Positions 32,984 to 42,236 of a stretch of 64,000 bases of DNA are shown here, piece after piece. The first letter of the stretch is position 1. Each line of letters begins with the position of its first letter. This DNA comes from Pseudaestuariivita atlantica (GTDB lineage Bacteria; Pseudomonadota; Alphaproteobacteria; Rhodobacterales; Rhodobacteraceae): NCBI RefSeq assembly GCF_001205715.1, contig NZ_AQQZ01000003.1, forward strand, positions 496,001 to 560,000. The letters are read 5' to 3'. Below the pieces are notes generated by a model. The model was not told the DNA's origin. It searched no databases and saw nothing but the letters and a program-made list of their open reading frames with translations. The translations under genes were made by a program, and so were the position numbers.

Positions 32984-34627
32984 TTACACGGCACGGCCCG
33001 CGACCCGGCCCGAGAACAGACACCCGCCAAGGAACGTCCCTTCGAGCGAGTTGTACCCGTGGTACCCGCCCCCGCCGAACCCGGCGACTTCGCCTGCCGC
33101 AAACAGGCCGTCGAATACCGATCCGTCAGGCCGCAGCACCCGCGCATCAAGGTCGGTATGCAGCCCGCCCAGCGACTTCCGCGTCAGGATGTTCAGCCGG
33201 ACCGCGATCAGCGGCCCCTTGTCGGGGTCGAGGATGCGGTGCGGTTTCGCCGTGCGGATCAGCTTGTCCCCGCGATACGCGCGGGCCGAGCGGATGGCGT
33301 TCACCTGCGCGTCCTTGGCAAACGGATTGGCAATCTGCGCATCCCGCGCCTCGACCTGCGCCCGGATGCGCGCGACATCCAGCGGCACGTCGGGTTCCAG
33401 CGCCCGCATCCCCGCGACCAGCTCTTCCAGCGTCGTGGCGACGACGAAATCCGCGCCCTTGTCCTTGAACGCCTCCACCGCGCGGGTCGCGCCCTTGGCG
33501 AGCCGTTCTTTCAGTACCTGGCTCCACTTGCCCGACACCAGATCGGGGTTTTGTTCGCTGCCCGACAGCGCGAACTCCTTCTCGATGATCGCCTGCGTCA
33601 GGATGAACCACGAGTGGTCGTGCCCCGTGCGGCAAATGCGTTTCAGCGTGGCGAGCGTGTCGTGGCCGGGGAAACAGGGCGCCTCCATCCGCTCGCCCAG
33701 CGCGTCGAGCCAGATCGAGGACGGACCCGGCAGAACCCGGATGCCGTGATGCGGCCAGATCGGATCCCAGTTCTGAAGGCCCTCGCAATAGTGCCACATG
33801 CGGTCCTCGTTGATCGCCGCCGCGCCCGCCGCCTTGGCGCAGGCAAGGCCCGATCCGTCCACGAAATCCGGCACGCCCGACACCAGCTTTTCAGGCTTCG
33901 TGCCTAGCCGATCCACGGGCCATTGCGCGCGGACCAGATCGAAATTGCCGCCGATCCCGCCGGTGGCGAGGATCACCGCGTCGGCGTTGTAGGTGAACGC
34001 GCCCGTCACGTCGCGATTGGTGGACGCCCCGCGCACCGCATCGTCATTGGCCAGCACCTGCCCCGACACACCGGTGACGCGCCCGTCCGTGACCTCCAGA
34101 TCGGTGACCCGGTGGCGATAGGCGATGCGCACCCGGCCCGCCGCCACGTCCTCGGAAATCAGTCGCACATAGGGGGCAACCACACCCTCTCCGGCTCCCC
34201 AAGTGACGTGGAAACGCGGGACGGAATTGCCGTGCCCATCAGCCAGCGATCCACCGCGTTCGGCCCACCCGACAACCGGGAACCAGCTGAACCCGATTGC
34301 GGCGAGGTCGGACCGCATCGCGCCTGCGGCCCAGTCCAGATACGCCTCGGCCCATGCGCGGGGATTGGCGTCTTCGGCGCGGTCGAACCCGGCCGATCCG
34401 TACCAATCCTGCGCAGCCAATTCGCGGCTGTCGCGGATGCCCATGCGGCGCTGTTCCGGCGTATCGACCATGAAGAGGCCACCGAGCGACCAGAACGCCT
34501 GCCCGCCCAGCGATTGCGGCCCCTCGCCATCAACGATCAGAACCTTGCGCCCGCGCGCAGCGGCCTCGTGCGCGGCAACCAGCCCCGCCAGCCCCGCGCC
34601 GATTACGATGACATCCGCGTCCGCCAT
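32984..34627 (-). CDS. FAD-binding dehydrogenase (fumarate reductase/KstD-like flavoprotein)
   Basis: A 547-residue flavoprotein. The dinucleotide fold VIVIGAGLAGLVAAHEAAARGRKVLIVDGE is at the N-terminus. SLGGQAFWSLGGLFMV and AVILATGGIGGNFDLVR line the FAD. The C-terminal KSLGGLHTDLDARVLRPDGSVFDGLFAAGEVAGFGGGGYHGYNSLEGTFLGGCLFSGRVAG closes the FAD domain, as in FAD-dependent dehydrogenases related to 3-ketosteroid dehydrogenase. No signal peptide. The substrate is unknown. Confidence 0.87.
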   Translation of the reverse strand: MADADVIVIGAGLAGLVAAHEAAARGRKVLIVDGEGPQSLGGQAFWSLGGLFMVDTPEQRRMGIRDSRELAAQDWYGSAGFDRAEDANPRAWAEAYLDWAAGAMRSDLAAIGFSWFPVVGWAERGGSLADGHGNSVPRFHVTWGAGEGVVAPYVRLISEDVAAGRVRIAYRHRVTDLEVTDGRVTGVSGQVLANDDAVRGASTNRDVTGAFTYNADAVILATGGIGGNFDLVRAQWPVDRLGTKPEKLVSGVPDFVDGSGLACAKAAGAAAINEDRMWHYCEGLQNWDPIWPHHGIRVLPGPSSIWLDALGERMEAPCFPGHDTLATLKRICRTGHDHSWFILTQAIIEKEFALSGSEQNPDLVSGKWSQVLKERLAKGATRAVEAFKDKGADFVVATTLEELVAGMRALEPDVPLDVARIRAQVEARDAQIANPFAKDAQVNAIRSARAYRGDKLIRTAKPHRILDPDKGPLIAVRLNILTRKSLGGLHTDLDARVLRPDGSVFDGLFAAGEVAGFGGGGYHGYNSLEGTFLGGCLFSGRVAGRAV

Positions 34628-34687
34628 GATCCCCCCGAAAACTCTCCGTCAAACGCTAGGACGGGCGCGTCCGGGGGTCCAGTCAGA

Positions 34688-35935
34688 TCAGGCCGCGGCG
34701 CGTTTCGCGCGGCGGGGCCTGCGACGGCGGCGGTTGGTGCTTTTCGGTGCACCCGCTCCCGCAGGCTTGCCGCGCGACGGCTTGCGACCTGCCGGCGCGA
34801 CGCCTTCCCACGGGGTGCCTTCAGCGACGGGAATGTCCATTTTCATGGTCTTCTGGATGTCGCGCAGCGCGCCCGCCTCGTCCGGGGCACAGAAGGCAAC
34901 CGCGCGGCCCGCGGCACCCGCACGCGCGGTGCGCCCGATGCGGTGCACGTAATTGTCCGGCACGTTCGGCAGGTCGAAATTGTAGACGTGGCGCACGTCG
35001 GGAATGTCGATCCCCCGCGCGGCAACATCCGTCGCCACCAGCACCCGCAACTCGCCCGCGCGGAACGCGGCCAAAGCGCGGTCGCGCTGGCCCTGGCTCT
35101 TGTTGCCGTGGATCGACCCGGCGGCAAAGCCTGCGGCTTCGAGCGTCTTTTTCAGCTTCTCCGCCCCGTGCTTGGTGCGGGCGAAAACCAGCGCAAGCTC
35201 GTCCCGATGTCCGTCCAGCAGCTCGATCAGCAGTCCCTTCTTCTGGGTCTGCACCACGAAATGCACCGATTGGGTGATCTTGTCTGCGACCTTACCGGGG
35301 GGCGTCACCGCCACCTTGACCGGATCGGTCAGGAAGGTGCCCGCGATCTCTTCCATCAGCTTGGGCATGGTGGCCGAGAACAGCAGCGTCTGGCGCTCCT
35401 CGGGCACATGCCTGGCGATTTTCCGCAGGTCATGGATGAACCCCATGTCGAGCATCTGGTCGGCCTCGTCCAGAACAAGGAACCGCGTTTTGTCGAGCCG
35501 CACAGCGCCCCGGTCGATCAGGTCCAGCAGTCGGCCGGGCGTGGCGACAAGGATATGCACGCCGCGTTCCAGCCGCTTGGCCTGCGCGTTGATGGACTGG
35601 CCGCCGACCACAAGCCCGACGCGCAGATGCGCGCCGCCGACGAACACCATCAGGTTGTCGCGGATCTGCTTGGCGAGTTCACGAGTGGGGGCAAGGATCA
35701 GCGCCTGCACTGATTTCGGCGCGGCCTTCTGCGATTGCGACAGCATCATCTGCGCCATGGGCAAGCCAAAGGCCGCTGTCTTGCCAGTGCCGGTCTGCGC
35801 CAGCCCCATGATGTCGCGCCCTTCAAGGGCTACCGGAATGGCACGGGTCTGGATTGGGGTCGGTTCGGTGAGGCCAGCCTCTTCGAGGATGGACACAAGA
35901 CGCCCGGACAGGCCAAGCGAAGCAAAATCAGTCAA
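34688..35935 (-). CDS. DEAD/DEAH box RNA helicase (RhlE-like)
   Basis: A 415-residue RNA helicase. Q motif FASLGLSGRLVSILEEAGLTEPTPIQ, motif I AQTGTGKTAAF, Ia PTRELAKQI, II VLDEADQML, III SATMP, V ATDVAARGIDIPDV, VI HRIGRTARAG. The C-terminal ~60 residues are Lys/Arg-rich and bind RNA. The start is TTG 35935 with GGAAAGAG upstream; no other start precedes the Q motif. It may aid ribosome assembly or RNA decay. A strong GGGGCGC/GCGCCCC stem (35953-35972) lies in its 5' leader, where it could affect expression. Confidence 0.9.
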   Translation of the reverse strand: MTDFASLGLSGRLVSILEEAGLTEPTPIQTRAIPVALEGRDIMGLAQTGTGKTAAFGLPMAQMMLSQSQKAAPKSVQALILAPTRELAKQIRDNLMVFVGGAHLRVGLVVGGQSINAQAKRLERGVHILVATPGRLLDLIDRGAVRLDKTRFLVLDEADQMLDMGFIHDLRKIARHVPEERQTLLFSATMPKLMEEIAGTFLTDPVKVAVTPPGKVADKITQSVHFVVQTQKKGLLIELLDGHRDELALVFARTKHGAEKLKKTLEAAGFAAGSIHGNKSQGQRDRALAAFRAGELRVLVATDVAARGIDIPDVRHVYNFDLPNVPDNYVHRIGRTARAGAAGRAVAFCAPDEAGALRDIQKTMKMDIPVAEGTPWEGVAPAGRKPSRGKPAGAGAPKSTNRRRRRPRRAKRAAA

Positions 35936-36328
35936 AACAACTCTTTCCGGGGCGCGGGTTTGCGCCCCTGTCGTCCCTTCGCGGATGCGAAAGGCAAAGG
36001 TGCGAGCGATCTTGCTACCGCGACGCCATCATGGGTCGCGGCAAAGCCGCCCGGCGGACCCCTGCGTGATGTGGGAACCATGTCTCGTCGTCCGGGTCGG
36101 GTCGCAAGGCTGCGTCACCACCCCGCTCACGCGGCGGGGGACACCGGATATGGGGCGCACATGGGCGGTTTCCGCTGCCGGGTCAATGGCCAAATGGTTA
36201 AAATCGTTGCAGGTCCGCGACCTGTGACATCTTCCCGCCGGTTCCCCTGCGAGCGACGGCGATGGGGGGACAGGGGGCAACGCCCCCGTGGGTGGGTGGG
36301 CGGGCATGGCCCGCACACCCGCCGGATA
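35936..36328. other. 393-bp intergenic region between helicase and sdhB
   Basis: It holds the leader hairpin of the helicase gene (GGGGCGC/GCGCCCC, 35953-35972), a GCGGC/GCCGC stem near 36040-36050, and tandem hairpins after sdhB. I find no supported gene in it; the short frames that cross it lack ribosome sites and recognisable sequence. Confidence 0.6.
36273..36314 (-). terminator. Tandem hairpins after sdhB
   Basis: GCGGGC/GCCCGC (36300-36314) and GGGGGC/GCCCCC (36273-36287) follow the sdhB stop by 15 and 42 bases. U tracts are weak, but the pair is the only terminator candidate for the sdh operon. Confidence 0.55.
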
Positions 36329-37108
36329 TCAGACCGCGCGTTCGACCATCAGCTTCTTGATCTCGGCGATGGACTTGGCCGGGTTCAGACCCTTGGGACA
36401 GGTCTTGGTGCAGTTCATGATCGTGTGGCAGCGATAAAGCTTGAACGGATCTTCCAGGTCGTCCAGCCGTTCGCCCGTCGCCTCGTCGCGGCTGTCGATG
36501 ATCCAGCGATAGGCATGCAGGAGCGCCGCCGGCCCAAGGTACTTGTCGCCGTTCCACCAGTAGGACGGGCAAGAGGTCGAACACGACGCGCACATCACGC
36601 ATTCGTACAGACCATCCAGCTTCTTGCGGTCCTCGATCGACTGGCGCCACTCCTTGGCGGGGCGGTTCGTCTTGGTCTCCAGCCACGGCATGATCGAGGC
36701 GTGCTGCGCATAGAAATGCGTCAGGTCCGGGATCAGGTCCTTGACCACCGGCATGTGCGGCAGCGGGTAGATCTTCACGTCGCCCTTGATCTCGTCCATG
36801 CCGTAGATGCAGGCGAGCGTGTTGATACCGTCGATGTTCATCGCACAGGATCCGCAGATGCCTTCCCGGCAGGATCGGCGGAAGGTCAGGGTCGGATCGA
36901 TCTCGTTCTTGATCTTGATCAGCGCGTCCAGAACCATCGGCCCGCAATTGTCCATGTCGACCCAATAGGTATCGACGCGCGGGTTTTCCCCGTCATCCGG
37001 GTTCCAGCGATAGATCTGGAACTTGCGGATGTTGTTGGCACCCTCCGGCTTGGGCCATGTCTTGCCCACGCGGATGCGGGAATTCTTGGGAAGGGTCAGT
37101 TGAACCAT
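36329..37108 (-). CDS. sdhB: Succinate dehydrogenase iron-sulfur subunit
   Basis: A 259-residue complex II subunit that carries electrons from FAD to quinone. The [2Fe-2S] ligands lie in [16 protein letters not shown] with the last Cys in TLAC. The [4Fe-4S] and [3Fe-4S] ligands are in [18 protein letters not shown] and [16 protein letters not shown]. It is last in the sdhC-D-A-lipoprotein-B run. The quinone-site Trp and His context is kept. Confidence 0.97.
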   Translation of the reverse strand: MVQLTLPKNSRIRVGKTWPKPEGANNIRKFQIYRWNPDDGENPRVDTYWVDMDNCGPMVLDALIKIKNEIDPTLTFRRSCREGICGSCAMNIDGINTLACIYGMDEIKGDVKIYPLPHMPVVKDLIPDLTHFYAQHASIMPWLETKTNRPAKEWRQSIEDRKKLDGLYECVMCASCSTSCPSYWWNGDKYLGPAALLHAYRWIIDSRDEATGERLDDLEDPFKLYRCHTIMNCTKTCPKGLNPAKSIAEIKKLMVERAV

Positions 37109-37166
37109 GTGGTGTCCTTTCCAAACTGGGGCGCCCCGTGGGGCGCGTCATTCAAGGGGCGGGCCG

Positions 37167-37481
37167 TCATGTCTGAAAGCTCCGCAATTGGGCGGCAGCG
37201 ATGCATTGCACCGCCTGCGGCCGCTGCGCGATGTCGAGCACCAGCGTGGCGGTGTCCGCCGTGTCGCCGGTCACGCTTTGACCCGCGATCGTCAGGATTT
37301 CCTTCGCGCTCGCCGCGTCGATGATGCAGTCGGTCACCGGTGCCACGTCCACCCCCGGCAACCGTTCGGCCACGACGCCGTTGACCACGACCTTGGCCTG
37401 CGCCCGCGCGAGATCATCGGCGGTGTCCTGCACCAGCGAGCAGCCTGCCAGAAGCAGCGAAGCAAAGACGATGCGGATCAA
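37167..37481 (-). CDS. Small predicted lipoprotein within the sdh operon
   Basis: A 104-residue protein with a lipoprotein signal: [15 protein letters not shown], Cys 14 the lipidation site. The mature part ([45 protein letters not shown]) is soluble and probably periplasmic. Its TTG start overlaps the sdhA stop (TTGA), and it ends 58 bp before sdhB, so it is translated with the complex II subunits. Function unknown; not a recognised assembly factor. Confidence 0.75.
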   Translation of the reverse strand: MIRIVFASLLLAGCSLVQDTADDLARAQAKVVVNGVVAERLPGVDVAPVTDCIIDAASAKEILTIAGQSVTGDTADTATLVLDIAQRPQAVQCIAAAQLRSFQT

Positions 37482-39283
37482 TACACCCGTGCCTTCGGCG
37501 CGATCTTCTTGGGATCGATCCCGCCGTCATTGTGGCTGGTCAGTGGTTTCAGGTGCACGCCGCGATAGCCGAGCGACGCGCGGTTGCCCTCGAACCAGAC
37601 CAGCGAGTGCTTGCGCCAGTTCTCGTCGTCGCGGTCGGGGTAATCCTCGTGCGCGTGGGCGCCGCGGCTTTCCTTCCGCGCCTCCGCCGCGCGGATCGTG
37701 GCCAGCGCGTTGGGCATCAGGTTGGTCAGCTCCAGCGTCTCCATCAGGTCGCTGTTCCAGATGAGCGAGGTGTCGGTCACCTGCAGATCGCCCAGCTTGC
37801 CCGCGACGTCATCCATCTTCTCGACCCCGGCGGCGAGCGTCTTGTCGGTGCGGAAGACGGCGGCGTCTTCCTGCATCGTTTTCTGCATCTCCAGCCGCAG
37901 CGCAGCGGTGGGCGTGTGGCCTGCCGCGTGGCGCAGCCCGTCGAACCGCGAGAACGCCGCCTCGATCGAGGCCTTGGGCGCCTGCGGCACCGCCGACTTG
38001 GGATCCACCACCTCGGCCGCGCGGATCGCGGCGGCGCGGCCGAACACCACGAGGTCGATCAGCGAGTTCGAGCCCAGCCGGTTCGCGCCGTGAACAGATG
38101 CACAGCCCGCCTCGCCCACGGCCATGAGGCCAGGTGCTACGCGGTCGTCGTTGTCCTTGGTGGGCGCGAGCACTTCGCCCCAGTAATTCGTCGGGATGCC
38201 GCCCATGTTGTAATGCACGGTCGGCAGCACCGGGATCGGCTCCTTGGTGACGTCGACACCCGCGAAGATGCGCGCCGATTCCGAGATGCCGGGCAGCCGT
38301 TCGGCCAGCGTTTCCGGCGGCAGGTGGCTGAGGTTGAGGTGGATGTGGTCCCCATCCTTGCCCACACCCCGGCCTTCGCGGATCTCCAGCGTCATGCAGC
38401 GCGACACCACGTCGCGTGAGGCGAGGTCCTTATAGGTGGGCGCATAGCGCTCCATGAACCGCTCGCCTTCGGAGTTGGTCAGGTACCCGCCCTCGCCCCG
38501 TGCGCCTTCGGTGATCAGGCAGCCAGAGCCGTAGATGCCGGTGGGGTGGAACTGCACGAATTCCATGTCCTGCAACGGCAGGCCCGCGCGGGCCGTCATG
38601 CCGCCACCGTCGCCGGTGCAGGTATGGGCCGAGGTCGCGCTGAAATAGGCGCGGCCATAGCCGCCCGTGGCCAGCACCACCATCTTGGCGTTGAAGACAT
38701 GCATCGTGCCGTCGTCGAGCTTCCAGCACAGCACGCCCTGGCACTGGCCGTCATCGCTCATCAACAGGTCGATGGCGAAGTATTCGATGTAGAACTCGGC
38801 CTTCTGCTTCAGCGACTGGCCATAGAGCGTGTGCAGGATAGCGTGCCCGGTCCGGTCGGCGGCGGCGCAGGTGCGCTGCACCGGGGGGCCTTCGCCGAAC
38901 TCGGTCGTGTGGCCGCCGAAGGGGCGTTGATAGATCTTGCCTTCCTCGGTCCGCGAGAAGGGAACGCCGTAATGCTCCAGCTCGTACACGGCCTTGGGTG
39001 CCTCGCGGGCGAGGTATTCCATCGCGTCCGTGTCACCCAGCCAGTCCGAGCCCTTGACGGTATCGTACATGTGCCATTGCCAGTGATCGGGGCCCATGTT
39101 CGACAGGGACGCAGCGATGCCGCCCTGTGCCGCCACGGTGTGCGACCGGGTCGGGAACACCTTGGTCACGCAGGCGGTGCGCAATCCCTGCTCCGCCATG
39201 CCAAGCGTCGCGCGGAGGCCAGCGCCCCCGGCACCGACCACCACGACGTCATAGTCATGCGTCTCGTAATCGTATGCAGCCAT
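37478..39283 (-). CDS. sdhA: Succinate dehydrogenase flavoprotein subunit
   Basis: A 601-residue covalent-FAD subunit that oxidises succinate to fumarate. [21 protein letters not shown] binds FAD, and [15 protein letters not shown] holds the flavinylated His. [25 protein letters not shown] and the catalytic Arg in [16 protein letters not shown] (C-terminal FAD loop) are present. Length matches the family. It is followed by an overlapping lipoprotein gene. Confidence 0.97.
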   Translation of the reverse strand: MAAYDYETHDYDVVVVGAGGAGLRATLGMAEQGLRTACVTKVFPTRSHTVAAQGGIAASLSNMGPDHWQWHMYDTVKGSDWLGDTDAMEYLAREAPKAVYELEHYGVPFSRTEEGKIYQRPFGGHTTEFGEGPPVQRTCAAADRTGHAILHTLYGQSLKQKAEFYIEYFAIDLLMSDDGQCQGVLCWKLDDGTMHVFNAKMVVLATGGYGRAYFSATSAHTCTGDGGGMTARAGLPLQDMEFVQFHPTGIYGSGCLITEGARGEGGYLTNSEGERFMERYAPTYKDLASRDVVSRCMTLEIREGRGVGKDGDHIHLNLSHLPPETLAERLPGISESARIFAGVDVTKEPIPVLPTVHYNMGGIPTNYWGEVLAPTKDNDDRVAPGLMAVGEAGCASVHGANRLGSNSLIDLVVFGRAAAIRAAEVVDPKSAVPQAPKASIEAAFSRFDGLRHAAGHTPTAALRLEMQKTMQEDAAVFRTDKTLAAGVEKMDDVAGKLGDLQVTDTSLIWNSDLMETLELTNLMPNALATIRAAEARKESRGAHAHEDYPDRDDENWRKHSLVWFEGNRASLGYRGVHLKPLTSHNDGGIDPKKIAPKARVY

Positions 39284-39295
39284 GCCTGCTCTCCT

Positions 39296-39667
39296 TCAGA
39301 GCGCGAGTTTGATGACCGAGAAGACGCCGACAGCCGCGATCGCGTAGCTGAGGCAGATCATCCCGATGATTGCGTATTTCTGCGCCGTGCCGTGGACATA
39401 GTCCTCGATCAGCACCTGCACACCGTCCTTGAAGTGGATCATGCCGACGGCCAGCGTCAGCGCCGCGACGATCGCCGGGAAGGGGCGCGCGTAATAGGCG
39501 GTGACCTCTTCGTACGACCCGCCAAGCGCGCTGCCGAAGGTGAAGACGAACAGGGGCACAAGGACCAGCAGGGCGACCGAAGACACCTTCATCGCCCAGA
39601 AATGGTGGACGCCCGATTTGGCCGATCCAAGGCCCACGGCGCGTTTGCGGTCTGTCAGGTAACGCAT
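39296..39667 (-). CDS. sdhD: Succinate dehydrogenase membrane anchor subunit
   Basis: A 123-residue protein with three membrane helices (FWAMKVSSVALLVLVPLFVFTFG, PAIVAALTLAVGMIHFKDGVQVLI, YAIIGMICLSYAIAAVGVFSV). The His in GMIHFKDGVQVLIEDYVHG helps hold the haem and quinone site. Gap to sdhC is 10 bp. Confidence 0.93.
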   Translation of the reverse strand: MRYLTDRKRAVGLGSAKSGVHHFWAMKVSSVALLVLVPLFVFTFGSALGGSYEEVTAYYARPFPAIVAALTLAVGMIHFKDGVQVLIEDYVHGTAQKYAIIGMICLSYAIAAVGVFSVIKLAL

Positions 39668-39677
39668 GGCGGTCTCC

Positions 39678-40061
39678 TCAGATCACGAGCACGGTCAGGA
39701 TGGTCAGAACGACCGATCCGATAACCACCGCCCAGCCCAGCTTTTCGGCGCTGCCGAGGTCGAGCATCGCGGCGTTGTCCCAGATCAGGTGCCGGACACC
39801 TGCGAGCGTGTGGTACCACAGCGCCCAGAGCGATCCGAACATCACCAGATCGCCTAACCAGCTTGTGATCACAGAATTGGCGGTGGCGAAGGCGCTTTCC
39901 GACGTGGCGGCCGCGACGAACCACCAGACGATCAAAATCGCGCCGATCAGCAAGGCATTGCCGGTGATCCGTGTCAGGATCGAGGTGATCGAGTTCAGTT
40001 GCGGGCGGTAGATGCTCAGATGCGGAGACAGGGGCCTGTTGCCCCGGTTCACGTCAGCCAT
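39678..40061 (-). CDS. sdhC: Succinate dehydrogenase cytochrome b556 subunit
   Basis: A 127-residue, three-helix membrane subunit. NRPLSPHLSIYRPQLNSITSILTRITGNAL is the family N-terminal signature with the quinone-site Ser and Arg. WYHTLAGVRHLIWD carries the axial haem His. ATG 40061 starts the conserved MADVNRGNRPLSPHL with AGGACG upstream; the frame opens 33 codons earlier without support. A TTGTGATCACAG site within its coding sequence (39865) resembles the upstream operators. Confidence 0.95.
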   Translation of the reverse strand: MADVNRGNRPLSPHLSIYRPQLNSITSILTRITGNALLIGAILIVWWFVAAATSESAFATANSVITSWLGDLVMFGSLWALWYHTLAGVRHLIWDNAAMLDLGSAEKLGWAVVIGSVVLTILTVLVI

Positions 40062-40173
40062 GTCGGTCGTCCTGTTTGGTTCCACGCGTATCCTACCCAT
40101 TTGTGACCCGGTGTCACGCGCCGAGCCGCGCAAAACCGGTTCGGGGATCAAATGTCGCACGGATTTGAATTGT

Positions 40174-40205
40174 TTGTGATCACTTGAAAAATTGTGTGAT
40201 CACAA
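40174..40205. promoter_or_regulatory. Paired GTGATCAC operators upstream of sdhC
   Basis: Two GTGATCAC palindromes (40176-40183 and 40196-40203), with centres 20 bp apart, lie 115-142 bp upstream of the sdhC ATG. On the minus strand they read CTTGTGATCACA ... AGTGATCACAAA with a T-rich spacer. The same layout occurs before sucC. Confidence 0.7.
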
Positions 40206-40348
40206 GATGTCCTTTCTGATGCGACTCACTTGCTTTGCGCACACGGCACGCATGATGTTCGCGCGCTTGTGCGGTCGTGGAACGCCCGGTCCTGACCATT
40301 GGTTGCAAACCGGTTCGTCCGCCGTCCGGGCACGCGCAAGGCGGCGCG

Positions 40349-41005
40349 TCATTCCTCCAGCCGCGAGACCTGTCGCGTGGTTTCACGCAACAGCTTTTGT
40401 CTTATCTTTTCAGGGTATTGATCGAAACCCTGCGCCGTGACCACGAAAGCACCGTCGCCTGTGATCACGTTTTCCCAGAAATAGCCAGTGAGGTCCGACG
40501 CGTCACTTTCGATCACCAGCGCGTTCACGGTGATCCCCTGCGCGCGAAGGGCGGCATGGGTGGCGCGGGGGCTTTGCCCTTCGTTCGAGCGCCCGTCACC
40601 CGACACGTCGATCACGCGGCGGCGGCACTGCGGGACGTCCTCGAACGCGCGCGCGGTATGCGCCAGCGCCTCGCCGATGGCGGTGGAGAAGTTGCGCCAG
40701 ACGCGCGGGTCGGCCGCGACGCGGGCGGCGAAAGCCTCGACATCGGCATGGGACGCGATCGGTGTCCAAGGCAGGGTGGTCGCCTGACGGGAAGACCCGG
40801 TCCACTGCACCAGCGTCACCTGCGCCCGCGCCCGCACCAGCGTTTCCGACACGACCGGGTCGCGCAGCGCAAGCGCGAGGCCCTGCATCTGCGTGGCGTA
40901 TTCGCTGGCATCGACCGATCCCGACACGTCCACCGCCAGCGCAAGCGCGAGGTCGCAAGCCAGCGCGGGACCGGCGAGGCAGGACAGGAGAGGAGCGCGC
41001 CACAT
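40349..41005 (-). CDS. DUF1194 domain-containing protein (VWA fold)
   Basis: A 218-residue protein, probably exported through a short N-terminal signal (MWRAPLLSCLAGPALA). The MIDAS motif DVSGSVDASEY and later RNFSTAIGEALAHTARAF (T in the metal site) and RRVIDVSGDGRSNEG show a von Willebrand A fold, so it may bind a partner through a metal ion. DUF1194 proteins are of unknown function and frequent in alphaproteobacteria. It stands alone downstream of the sdh promoter region. Confidence 0.85.
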   Translation of the reverse strand: MWRAPLLSCLAGPALACDLALALAVDVSGSVDASEYATQMQGLALALRDPVVSETLVRARAQVTLVQWTGSSRQATTLPWTPIASHADVEAFAARVAADPRVWRNFSTAIGEALAHTARAFEDVPQCRRRVIDVSGDGRSNEGQSPRATHAALRAQGITVNALVIESDASDLTGYFWENVITGDGAFVVTAQGFDQYPEKIRQKLLRETTRQVSRLEE

Positions 41006-41100
41006 GGTCCGACGCTACACCCGTGCGGAGCCAAGGCCAGTCACAATCGCGCGGGCGGCATGCTTTGACCTGCGCCGCCGCGCGTGGCACATCGTCGGGC

Positions 41101-42159
41101 ATGGCGCACCTCACCCTGCATATCGGGCACGACAAGACCGGATCGACCGCCGTTCAGCGCGCGCTGGCGCACGAGGCGGGGGCGTTGCGCGCGGCGGGTG
41201 TCGTCTTTCCCGTCCCGGCGCGGCACGACAATCACCAGATCCTGTGGCCCGCGCTGACGGGCACCCTGCCCGACGACCCGGTACAGATGCAGACGCTGGC
41301 GCCGTCAGTGCAGGCGGCCTGGGCCAATGCCGACGCGGCCTTGCATGACCTTGAAACGCTGGTGCGGGAGCATGGGCCCGACCACGTCGTGCTGAGCAAC
41401 GAGATGGCGTTCCGCGCGTGGAGCGATGCGGAGTTGGACCGGCTGGCATCGGTCGCGAAGAGTATGGGCGTGACGGGAATGTCGGCGCTGGCCTACCTGC
41501 GTGACCCGGCCTCTTACATGATGTCGGTGGTGCAGCAAGACGTGAAGAAACGGCCCCGGTTCCGGCCGATTTCGGCCAGCCGGTACCGCGACGCGCTGGG
41601 ACCGTTCGTGGAGCGGATGCCGGTGACCGCCGTGGCGTTCGACCGCGCGACCCTGATCGGCGGCGACGTGGTCGCGGATTTCTGCGCGCGGGTATTGCCG
41701 GAAGAGACCCGCGCGGGGGTGATCGCGGCGGCGAAGCGCGACAACGAAACCTTCAGCGCCGAGGCAATGGCGGTAATGGAGGCCTATTTCCGGGGCGAGA
41801 TTGAAGCGCCGTCGCGCTGGCACGGGCAGCGCCCGCAACGCGTCAAGCGGCTGGTGGCGGAGGCGGACCGCAAGGTGCCGGGCTATGCGAGGCCGCGACT
41901 GAAGGACGGGCTGGCCGAGGTGGCGCGGGCGCGCGCAACGGACCTTGACTGGCTGGCCGACCGGTTCGGTATTGATTTCACCGGTGACACGGGCGGGATC
42001 ACGCAGGACGAGGCCGAGGCGCGCTTCGCGGAACTGACCGATGTGGCGCATGTCACGGAGGTCGACCGCGACAGGTTCGACGCGATCGTCGCCGAGGTGG
42101 CCGAGGCCGGGCGACGGGAAAGCGGCCTTTTCCCACGTCTGCGCCGCTTGTTCTCGTGA
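41101..42159 (+). CDS. Sulfotransferase-like protein of unknown function
   Basis: A 352-residue soluble protein that begins MAHLTLHIGHDKTGSTAVQRAL. The IGHDKTGST run resembles the 5'-phosphosulfate loop of PAPS-dependent sulfotransferases (KTGTT-like). A second conserved element, ALAYLRDPASYMMSVVQQ, resembles the 3'-phosphate-binding RxPxxx motif. Substrate unknown; cell-surface polysaccharide or lipid are typical. It diverges from the DUF1194 gene. Confidence 0.7.
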   Translation: MAHLTLHIGHDKTGSTAVQRALAHEAGALRAAGVVFPVPARHDNHQILWPALTGTLPDDPVQMQTLAPSVQAAWANADAALHDLETLVREHGPDHVVLSNEMAFRAWSDAELDRLASVAKSMGVTGMSALAYLRDPASYMMSVVQQDVKKRPRFRPISASRYRDALGPFVERMPVTAVAFDRATLIGGDVVADFCARVLPEETRAGVIAAAKRDNETFSAEAMAVMEAYFRGEIEAPSRWHGQRPQRVKRLVAEADRKVPGYARPRLKDGLAEVARARATDLDWLADRFGIDFTGDTGGITQDEAEARFAELTDVAHVTEVDRDRFDAIVAEVAEAGRRESGLFPRLRRLFS

Positions 42160-42175
42160 CCGGAGAAAACCCAAG

Positions 42176-42227
42176 GTAACCCATGGGTTACTCGAATTTT
42201 ATCCAATTTCGAATGGGTCTGTTAACC
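42176..42227. terminator. Palindromes between convergent genes
   Basis: A perfect 16-bp palindrome GTAACCCATGGGTTAC (42176-42191) and an outer GGGTTA/TAACCC pair (42185-42190, 42222-42227) lie in an AT-rich gap between two converging stop codons. It probably terminates both genes. Confidence 0.6.
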
Positions 42228-42236
42228 CTTGCGCCG

